DNA of 62,854 bases from Alistipes sp. (GTDB taxonomy: Bacteria; Bacteroidota; Bacteroidia; Bacteroidales; Rikenellaceae). The first letter of the stretch is position 1, and every line of letters begins with the position of its first letter. The DNA is taken from the NCBI GenBank assembly GCA_017629035.1, contig JAGBXX010000036.1:1-62854 (forward strand). Direction: 5' to 3'. Below the pieces are notes generated by a model, which was given only the letters and a program-made list of their open reading frames with translations, had not been told where the DNA came from and ran no database searches. Shown piece by piece: positions 7,346 to 13,512 of the stretch. A program made the position numbers and the translations under genes.

Positions 7346-9385
7346 CTACTTCTCATCGCACCAGCGCAAGACGATACCTGTGCGCGATGTGTTGTAGATG
7401 TTGATAGTATAGTACTGCGAGCCATCCTCGTTGACGTGTGTTGTCGTAAAGTGCTCGCCCGTAACATCGGCACGGTCGTGGCCACCAAAACGCTTCTCGT
7501 CCGACGAGAATATCACCTCGTACTTACCTGCCCAAGGTACTCTGCACTCATAGTCAGGAATAGAGGCTGTTGGATGCCAGTTGAGCACAAACACGAGGCC
7601 CTTGTGCGAGTAGACCATTGTCTTGTTATGCTCGTCCATAAGGTGGTTATATGGGTAGCCGTCGCCCAAAACACCATACTTCTTAACCACGTCGATCATA
7701 GCCTTGTCGAACTCAGCAAGCTGCGAGTAGCGCAAGAAACCATTCTCGGCCAAAGACCACTGGCGGCGTGCATGCTTATACGACCACTCGTTGCCCGCAC
7801 GTGGGAAGTCGATCCACTCGGGGTGGCCAAACTCATTACCCATGAAGTTGAGATAGGCATCGCCACCTGTCGAGATTGTCATCAGGCGAATAAGCTTATG
7901 TAGTGCCATGCCTCGATCAATGACCAGGTTCTTAGAAGCACGATCCATGGCAAAGTACATCTCCTTATCCATAAGGCGGAAAGCGATGGTCTTGTCGCCC
8001 ACGAGGGCCTGGTCGTGCGACTCAGCATAGGCCACAGTGCGCACCGAAGGTAGACGGTTGGTCATAACAGACCATATCTCCCAGATATTCCAATCCTCAT
8101 CCTTCTGCTCCTTGAGCAGCTTGATCCAGTAGTCTGGAATAGCCATGCCCAATCGGTAGTCAAAGCCCATACCTCCATCCTCGGGCTTCACGCACGAGCC
8201 TGGCATGCCGCTAACATCCTCGGCAATGGTAATTGCATCGGGACGAAGGTCGTGGATAAGCTTATTGGCCAGAGTAAGATATACTATTGCATCACGATTT
8301 ACGCCCTCATCGAAGAAGCGCTCACGGCAATCAAAATCTACATATCCGTGGTGGTGGTACAACATCGACGTAACACCATCGAAGCGGTAGCCATCAAAGT
8401 GGAACTCGTCGAGCCAGTACTTGACATTCGAGAGTAGGAAGTGCTCAACCTCACGCTTGCCGTAGTCGAAGATCATAGAGTCCCAATACTGCTGATAGCC
8501 TGCGCCGCCCTCCTTCGAGTAGTGATGCTTCGAGCCATCGAGCTCGTTGATACCCTCGTCGAAGTTCTTAACGTAGTGGGCATGCACAAGATCCATAATC
8601 ACGGCAATGCCCATCTCATGAGCACGGTCAATCATTGAGCGGAGCTCATCGGCAGTACCGAAGCGTGACGATGGGGCAAAGAAGCTCGACACGTGGTAGC
8701 CAAACGAGCCGTAGTATGGGTGCTCGGCAATGGCCATAAGCTGTACGGCGTTATATCCCGCCTCCTTGATGCGTGGCAACACCTCGTCACGGAACTCAAT
8801 GTATGTACCTACGCCCTCCTTCTCCTGAGCCATACCCACGTGAGCCTCGTAGATGAGCAACTCACCAATCTTGGGGGCACGGAAATCGTCGTGCTTCCAG
8901 TCGTATGGGCGGTCTACGACAAACTGAGCAGTGTAGTTCTTAGTCTCCTCGTCCTGCACCACACGCTTAGCATAGGCAGGGATACGGTCACGCCAGCCAT
9001 TCTCGCCATGAACATGAATCTTGTAGAGCGAGCCATCGGTGAGTCTTTCGCCATACATTGCATCGGGAAGGAAGATGCTCCAAACACCATCCTTAGTGCG
9101 CTGCAAACGTAGCTCCGTGCGCTGCCAATTGTTGAAATCGCCAAACACGTAGACATCCTTAGCCTCGGGCAACCACTCTCTGAACCACCAGCCCTGCATA
9201 AAATCGTCGTGCTGCCAACCGAAATAGCGGTAGCCATTAGCATAGTCGACAATCGAGCCAGCAGCCTTTTCGATATTCTCTAATCGACTGATATACATAT
9301 CATAACGACGATTGATTTCATCCTCAACGGGGTGCAACCACTCGTCATTAGCAACCATCGGAAGAGTTCTGTTCTCGGCCTTCAT
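7346..9385 (-). CDS. glgB: 1,4-alpha-glucan (glycogen) branching enzyme
   Basis: This cytoplasmic GH13 enzyme cuts alpha-1,4 glucan and re-attaches the piece through an alpha-1,6 link. The 679-residue protein has an N-terminal CBM48 module (about 60-150; VFGDFNNW), the GH13 barrel and a C-terminal beta domain. Catalytic residues are Asp336 (nucleophile, YRFDGVTSM), Glu389 (acid/base, ITIAEDVSG) and Asp458 (AESHDQ). LVHAHYV supplies the first conserved barrel region. The length and the presence of GSFGYHV and FMGNEFGHPEW match the eukaryote-like type common in Bacteroidota. It heads a four-gene operon with two SH3-like proteins and an L,D-transpeptidase and is divergent from a POT transporter. 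No other glycogen gene is nearby. Confidence 0.94.
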   Translation of the reverse strand: MKAENRTLPMVANDEWLHPVEDEINRRYDMYISRLENIEKAAGSIVDYANGYRYFGWQHDDFMQGWWFREWLPEAKDVYVFGDFNNWQRTELRLQRTKDGVWSIFLPDAMYGERLTDGSLYKIHVHGENGWRDRIPAYAKRVVQDEETKNYTAQFVVDRPYDWKHDDFRAPKIGELLIYEAHVGMAQEKEGVGTYIEFRDEVLPRIKEAGYNAVQLMAIAEHPYYGSFGYHVSSFFAPSSRFGTADELRSMIDRAHEMGIAVIMDLVHAHYVKNFDEGINELDGSKHHYSKEGGAGYQQYWDSMIFDYGKREVEHFLLSNVKYWLDEFHFDGYRFDGVTSMLYHHHGYVDFDCRERFFDEGVNRDAIVYLTLANKLIHDLRPDAITIAEDVSGMPGSCVKPEDGGMGFDYRLGMAIPDYWIKLLKEQKDEDWNIWEIWSVMTNRLPSVRTVAYAESHDQALVGDKTIAFRLMDKEMYFAMDRASKNLVIDRGMALHKLIRLMTISTGGDAYLNFMGNEFGHPEWIDFPRAGNEWSYKHARRQWSLAENGFLRYSQLAEFDKAMIDVVKKYGVLGDGYPYNHLMDEHNKTMVYSHKGLVFVLNWHPTASIPDYECRVPWAGKYEVIFSSDEKRFGGHDRADVTGEHFTTTHVNEDGSQYYTINIYNTSRTGIVLRWCDEK

Positions 9386-9401
9386 ACAAATTTTACTATA
9401 A

Positions 9402-9437
9402 TTTGTAGCAAAGATACAAAAAAAATTCGTACATTTG
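9402..9437 (+). promoter_or_regulatory. Promoter of the first POT transporter
   Basis: TACATTTG at 9430-9437 matches the -7 element and TTTG at 9402-9405 is a possible -33 element. The 24-base spacing is a little longer than the usual 19-21. The ATG lies 67 bases after the box. Confidence 0.55.
9409..9416 (-). promoter_or_regulatory. -7 box (TATCTTTG) of the glgB operon
   Basis: The minus strand reads TATCTTTG, 24 bases before the glgB ATG. It is back to back with the divergent POT promoter box at 9430-9437, only 13 bases apart, so the two probably compete for polymerase. Confidence 0.6.
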
Positions 9438-9504
9438 CCTATTGCTTAATGTTATTTAGCTAACAATTGAAAAATAAATATTTATTAACCAAAAACTTTT
9501 AACT

Positions 9505-11040
9505 ATGTTCAAAGGACATCCTAAAGGTCTGTTAGCTGCCGCCCTCAGTAACATGGGTGAGCGTTTCGGCTACTACATCATGAATGCGGTGCTCGTATTG
9601 TTCCTCTGCTCTAAGTTCGGCTTGAGCGAGGAGACCAGCTCGCTCATCTACTCGTTCTTCTATGCGGGTATCTACATCTTGGCATTGGTTGGTGGTCTTA
9701 TCGCCGACAAGACCCAGAACTACAAGGGTACAATCATGGCCGGTTTGATGGTCATGGCAACAGGTTATGTTGTACTCTCTATTCCAATCCTTGCTACTGA
9801 TACCAACCAGTCATGGTTGCTCCCATTGACTTGCTTGGCACTCTTCGTAATCGCATTTGGTAACGGTCTTTTCAAGGGTAACTTGCAGGCTATCGTTGGT
9901 CAGATGTACGACAACCTCGAGGCTGAGGCTGCAAAGCAGGGCGAGGAGGCTTTGAAGGCTGCTAAGGATAAGCGTGACTCTGGTTTCCAGATCTTCTACG
10001 TATTTATCAACGTTGGTGGTGTTATCGCTCCATTCGTAGCTCCATTGCTCCGTGAGTGGTGGTTGAAGGCTCACAATATGCTCTACAACGCACAGCTCCC
10101 AGCTCTCTGCCACCAGTTCCAGGAGAGCGGCGAGGCTTCAGAGCAGCTCACTAAGCTCGCTACTGAGTCAAGCATCGAGCCTATCAGCGACATGGCAACA
10201 TTCTGCGGCGACTACCTCCAGATCTTCAACGAGGGTATCCACTACTCATTCATCGCTTCGGTAGCTGCAATGCTTATCTCGCTCACAATCTTCATCTCTA
10301 CACGCAAGCGCTTCCCAACTCCTGCAAAGAAGGTTGCAGCAGCTAGCGTTGACTACACTCCAGAGGAGCGTATGGCAGCAGCTAAGGAGATTAAGCAGCG
10401 TATGTATGCACTCTTCGCAGTACTCGCTATTGCTATCTTCTTCTGGTTTGCATTCCACCAGAATGGTACATCACTTTCGATGTTCGCTCGTGACTTCGTG
10501 AAGTCTGATAGCGTAGCTCCAGAGGTATGGCAGGCACTTAACCCATTGTACGTAATCCTTCTTACTCCAGTTATCATGTGGGTATTTGGCGCTTTGGGTC
10601 GTCGTGGCAAGTATATCTCAACACCTCGCAAGATCGCTATCGGTATGGCTATCGCAGGTACTGCTTATGTATTCCTTGCTATCTACTCATACTTCATGGG
10701 TTATCCATCTGCTACTGAGGCACGTGCCGAGGGTGTAGAGTTGTCTGGTCCATGGGTATTGTTCGTGCTCTACTTCTTCCTCACAGTTGCTGAGTTGTTC
10801 ATCTCACCACTCGGTCTTTCATTCGTGTCGAAGGTAGCTCCAAAGCACATGTTGGGTCTTTGCCAGGGCTTGTGGCTCGGTGCAACAGCTGTAGGTAACC
10901 TCCTTCTCTGGATCGGTCCACTCATCTACAACGCAGCACCAATCTGGATTTGCTGGACAGTATTCCTCGCAGTATGCCTCGTATCTATGGGTATTATGCT
11001 TGGTATGGTTAAGTGGTTGGAGCGTGTAACTAACGCATAA
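9505..11040 (+). CDS. POT/PTR-family (peptide MFS) transporter, copy 1
   Basis: This 511-residue inner-membrane carrier has 12-14 hydrophobic segments. Family marks include GERFGYY in helix 1, FKGNLQAIVG, and DSGFQIFYVFINVGG near helix 5. The C-terminal half has FFWFAFHQNG and ISPLGLSFVSKVAP. It probably imports di/tripeptides with protons. The usual E-x-x-E-R motif of helix 1 reads N-M-G-E-R, so the first glutamate is missing. About 70 mostly hydrophilic residues (about 180-250) lie between helices 5 and 6, longer than in copy 2. Codon use is that of a highly expressed gene. It has its own promoter and terminator and is followed by a diverged paralogue. Confidence 0.88.
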   Translation: MFKGHPKGLLAAALSNMGERFGYYIMNAVLVLFLCSKFGLSEETSSLIYSFFYAGIYILALVGGLIADKTQNYKGTIMAGLMVMATGYVVLSIPILATDTNQSWLLPLTCLALFVIAFGNGLFKGNLQAIVGQMYDNLEAEAAKQGEEALKAAKDKRDSGFQIFYVFINVGGVIAPFVAPLLREWWLKAHNMLYNAQLPALCHQFQESGEASEQLTKLATESSIEPISDMATFCGDYLQIFNEGIHYSFIASVAAMLISLTIFISTRKRFPTPAKKVAAASVDYTPEERMAAAKEIKQRMYALFAVLAIAIFFWFAFHQNGTSLSMFARDFVKSDSVAPEVWQALNPLYVILLTPVIMWVFGALGRRGKYISTPRKIAIGMAIAGTAYVFLAIYSYFMGYPSATEARAEGVELSGPWVLFVLYFFLTVAELFISPLGLSFVSKVAPKHMLGLCQGLWLGATAVGNLLLWIGPLIYNAAPIWICWTVFLAVCLVSMGIMLGMVKWLERVTNA

Positions 11041-11069
11041 GACTACACACCAGTAGATTATTTGATATT

Positions 11070-11110
11070 CACCCGCCAAATCTCTGAGGTTTGGCGGGTG
11101 TTTTGTTTTA
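11070..11110 (+). terminator. Terminator of POT copy 1
   Basis: CACCCGCCAAA (11070-11080) pairs with TTTGGCGGGTG (11090-11100), followed by TTTTGTTTTA. Confidence 0.92.
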
Positions 11111-11120
11111 GTGGCACTAA

Positions 11121-11151
11121 TTTGCTGTTTATAAAAATATTTGTATCTTTG
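11121..11151 (+). promoter_or_regulatory. Promoter of POT copy 2 (TTTG-N19-TATCTTTG)
   Basis: TTTG at 11121-11124 and TATCTTTG at 11144-11151, separated by 19 bases, match the Bacteroidota sigma consensus closely. The ATG is 66 bases downstream. Confidence 0.82.
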
Positions 11152-11217
11152 CCGCCCGTGAGTGTTAATTGAATAACAAGAAACAACTTATATATTTTTT
11201 AATTAAAACTTTTATCT

Positions 11218-13071
11218 ATGTTCAAGGGACATCCTAAAGGTCTTTATGCCCTAGCTCTTGCCAACACTGGTGAGCGCTTTGGTTACTACACTATGTTGGC
11301 CGTTTTCGCACTCTTCCTTCGCGAGAACTTCGGCCTCGAGGCAGGTACAGCAGGTGCTATCTACTCTACTTTCCTCGGTTTGGTTTACTTTATGCCACTT
11401 ATCGGTGGTATGATGGCCGATAAGTTCGGTTTCGGCCGCATGGTAACAACTGGTATCATGGTCATGTTCGGTGGTTACTTGCTCCTCTCAGCACCTCTTG
11501 GTGGCGAGTCAGTGGCAATGATCGCTATGATGGCAGCACTCTTGCTTATCAGCGTTGGTACAGGTCTGTTCAAGGGTAACTTGCAGGTTATGGTTGGTAA
11601 CCTCTACGACGATCCTAAGTATGCTGACAAGCGTGACTCAGGCTTCTCACTCTTCTACATGGCTATCAACGTAGGTTCGTTGTTCGCACCTACAACAGCT
11701 ATCGGTATTAAGAAGTATGCAGAGACAGCTCTCGGCTATAGCTCAAACGACGCTTACCACTTCTCGTTCATGGTAGCTTGCGCAGCGTTGATCCTCTCTA
11801 TCATCATCTACTACGTGTTCCGTCCTACATTCCGCCACGTAGAGGGTGGTAAGAAGAAGGGCGAGGCAGCTCAGGTTGTTGACAACCTCACACCTGCAGA
11901 GACTAAGCAGCGTATCATCGCTTTGTGCCTCGTATTTGCCGTAGTTATCTTCTTCTGGATGGCCTTCCACCAGAATGGTTTGACACTCACATACTTCGCT
12001 GACGAGTTCACTGCAACATCGGCTGTAGGCTTCACTACAATGTTGTTCAACGTATGGAACCTTGCATTGCTTATCATCGCAGTCTACGCTACATTCTCAA
12101 TCTTCCAGAGCGAGTCGGCTAAGGGTAAGTTGTTCTCAGGTGTTATCGCATCGGCTGTTTTAGCATTCCTCGTTTACCGCGCTATGGGTATCGAGGCTAC
12201 AGCAGAGATCGCTGTTGCTGCACCTATCTTCCAGCAGTTTAACCCATTCTATGTTGTTGCTCTTACTCCAGTATCAATGGCTATCTTCGGCTCATTGGCA
12301 CGCAAGGGCAAGGAGCCTTCAGCACCACGTAAGATCGCTTACGGTATGTTGGTAGCAGCTATCGGTTTCGCAGTTATGGCTATCGGCTCTAAGGGTCTTA
12401 ACACACCTAACGAGCAGGCTCGTGCTATCGCTGTTGAGAAGGCTGAGATGTTCGCTGACAACTGCCACACAGTAGCTGCCGATGTCGAGGCATTGAAGGC
12501 TGCTGATAGCAAGGATAACGCTGAGGTTAAGGCTGCTCAGGACTTCATGGGCAAGCTCACTGATAAGACTCGTCCTGTATTCGAGCAGGTATACAACGCT
12601 CAGTGCGTAATCCTCGCTGCTGCACAGAACGAGGCTCCAGCTGCTGAGGAGGCTGCTCCTGCGACTGAGGAGGCTACTGAGGAGGTTGCTCCAGCTACTG
12701 AGGCTAAGAGCGGTGCTGTTGCTGAGGCTGAGGCACAGCTTGCAGCTATCAAGGCTGACACTAAGAGCGCAGAGCGCACATCACCATACTGGTTGATCTT
12801 CACCTACCTCATCCTTACATTTGCCGAGTTGCTCCTTTCACCTATGGGTATTTCATTCGTATCAAAGGTTGCTCCTCCAAAGCTCAAGGGTTTGATGATG
12901 GGTGGTTGGTTCGTGGCTACTGCTATCGGTAACATGTTGGTTGCTGTTGGTGGTTTCCTCTGGGCAGGTCTTCCATTGTGGTCTGTATGGACAGTGTTCA
13001 TCACCCTCTGCTTGCTCTCAGCACTCTTCATGTTCGTTATGATGAAGCGCCTCGAGAAGGTTACAAAGTAA
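11218..13071 (+). CDS. POT/PTR-family transporter, copy 2, with a large insertion before the last helices
   Basis: This 617-residue paralogue shares the start MFKGHPKGL, GERFGYY, FKGNLQVMVG, DSGFSLFYMAINVG, FFWMAFHQNG and SPMGISFVSKVAP with copy 1. As there, the first glutamate of ExxER is replaced (N-T-G-E-R). It has an extra stretch of about 130 residues (about 391-521) between the helix after APRKIAYGML and the helix WLIFTYLILTF. The stretch is rich in Ala and Glu (EEAAP, TEEATEE repeats) with coiled-coil-like spacing. By standard POT helix numbering it falls between TM9 and TM10, on the outer face of the inner membrane. The substrate is probably peptides. It has its own promoter and terminator. 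Confidence 0.87.
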   Translation: MFKGHPKGLYALALANTGERFGYYTMLAVFALFLRENFGLEAGTAGAIYSTFLGLVYFMPLIGGMMADKFGFGRMVTTGIMVMFGGYLLLSAPLGGESVAMIAMMAALLLISVGTGLFKGNLQVMVGNLYDDPKYADKRDSGFSLFYMAINVGSLFAPTTAIGIKKYAETALGYSSNDAYHFSFMVACAALILSIIIYYVFRPTFRHVEGGKKKGEAAQVVDNLTPAETKQRIIALCLVFAVVIFFWMAFHQNGLTLTYFADEFTATSAVGFTTMLFNVWNLALLIIAVYATFSIFQSESAKGKLFSGVIASAVLAFLVYRAMGIEATAEIAVAAPIFQQFNPFYVVALTPVSMAIFGSLARKGKEPSAPRKIAYGMLVAAIGFAVMAIGSKGLNTPNEQARAIAVEKAEMFADNCHTVAADVEALKAADSKDNAEVKAAQDFMGKLTDKTRPVFEQVYNAQCVILAAAQNEAPAAEEAAPATEEATEEVAPATEAKSGAVAEAEAQLAAIKADTKSAERTSPYWLIFTYLILTFAELLLSPMGISFVSKVAPPKLKGLMMGGWFVATAIGNMLVAVGGFLWAGLPLWSVWTVFITLCLLSALFMFVMMKRLEKVTK

Positions 13072-13092
13072 TCTCCACGTAGCAATATCGCA

Positions 13093-13127
13093 ACACCCGC
13101 CAACTTCGGTTAGCGGGTGTTTTTTTT
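13093..13127 (+). terminator. Terminator of POT copy 2
   Basis: ACACCCGC (13093-13100) pairs with GCGGGTGT (13113-13120), with inner AAC/GTT pairing around a short loop, then eight T residues. Confidence 0.92.
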
Positions 13128-13149
13128 GTGGAGTGAGTGCGAGGGGGAT

Positions 13150-13259
13150 AGGAATATCAGGGAAGTTAGGGAAATTAAGGAGATTAAGGAAGATAAGGAG
13201 ATTTGATAACATGTCCCTAAACTCCCTAAATTCACTATATTCCTTAAACTCCCTAATAT
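13150..13259. repeat. Imperfect inverted repeat of TTAGGGA/TTAAGGA-type units
   Basis: The first half is purine-rich with repeated units (GTTAGGGA, ATTAAGGAG, ATTAAGGAAG, ATAAGGAG). The second half carries the complementary units (TCCCTAAA, CTCCCTAAA, TTCCTTAAA, CTCCCTAA). Together they can fold into a long, imperfect hairpin centred near 13210. No reading frame of note lies here. The unit resembles short dispersed repeats I associate with Bacteroidota genomes. Confidence 0.65.
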
Positions 13260-13386
13260 AATTTGTTGTTAGAAGTCATGAGATGTGGCCTCGATAAAGA
13301 GAAAGGGCGGATGGGACATACTCAGCGTATTTCCCATTCGCCCTTTGGATTGAGAGGCCGCAGATTGCGGCTTATCACAACAAATT
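13260..13386. repeat. Palindromic unit 1 of a tandem pair
   Basis: The outer arms AATTTGTTGT (13260-13269) and ACAACAAATT (13377-13386) are perfect complements. Inside, GGCCTC pairs with GAGGCC, and a long hairpin has AAAGGGCG then ATGGGA pairing with TCCCAT then CGCCCTTT (13302-13346). The unit aligns with the next one at its ends and at its loop. Confidence 0.7.
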
Positions 13387-13511
13387 TGTTGTCAGAAGGG
13401 TGCCGAGTGCTACACTCGGCAAAAATGCCGTCGATGGGTAGTACTCGAGGTACGTCCCATTGACGGCATTTTTTGTTAGGGGCCGCAATCGACCCCTTAT
13501 CACATCAAATT
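13383..13511. repeat. Palindromic unit 2 of a tandem pair, also a two-way terminator
   Basis: It shares AATT with unit 1, starts AATTTGTTGT and ends ACATCAAATT, two bases from the nrdJ stop. It holds a perfect GCCGAGTG/CACTCGGC hairpin (13402-13420). A larger hairpin pairs AAAAATGCCGTC (13421-13432) with GACGGCATTTTT (13462-13473). The A- and T-runs on both sides make that hairpin a plausible terminator in both directions, for POT2 and nrdJ, which converge here. Confidence 0.7.
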
Positions 13512-13512
13512 A

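Noticed and set aside
12600-12803. Separate small gene opposite the Ala/Glu-rich insert of POT copy 2
   Set aside because: It is a low-complexity mirror of the GCT/GAG repeats.
13260-13511. CRISPR-like array
   Set aside because: There are only two long palindromic units, with no regular short repeats and spacers and no cas genes nearby.
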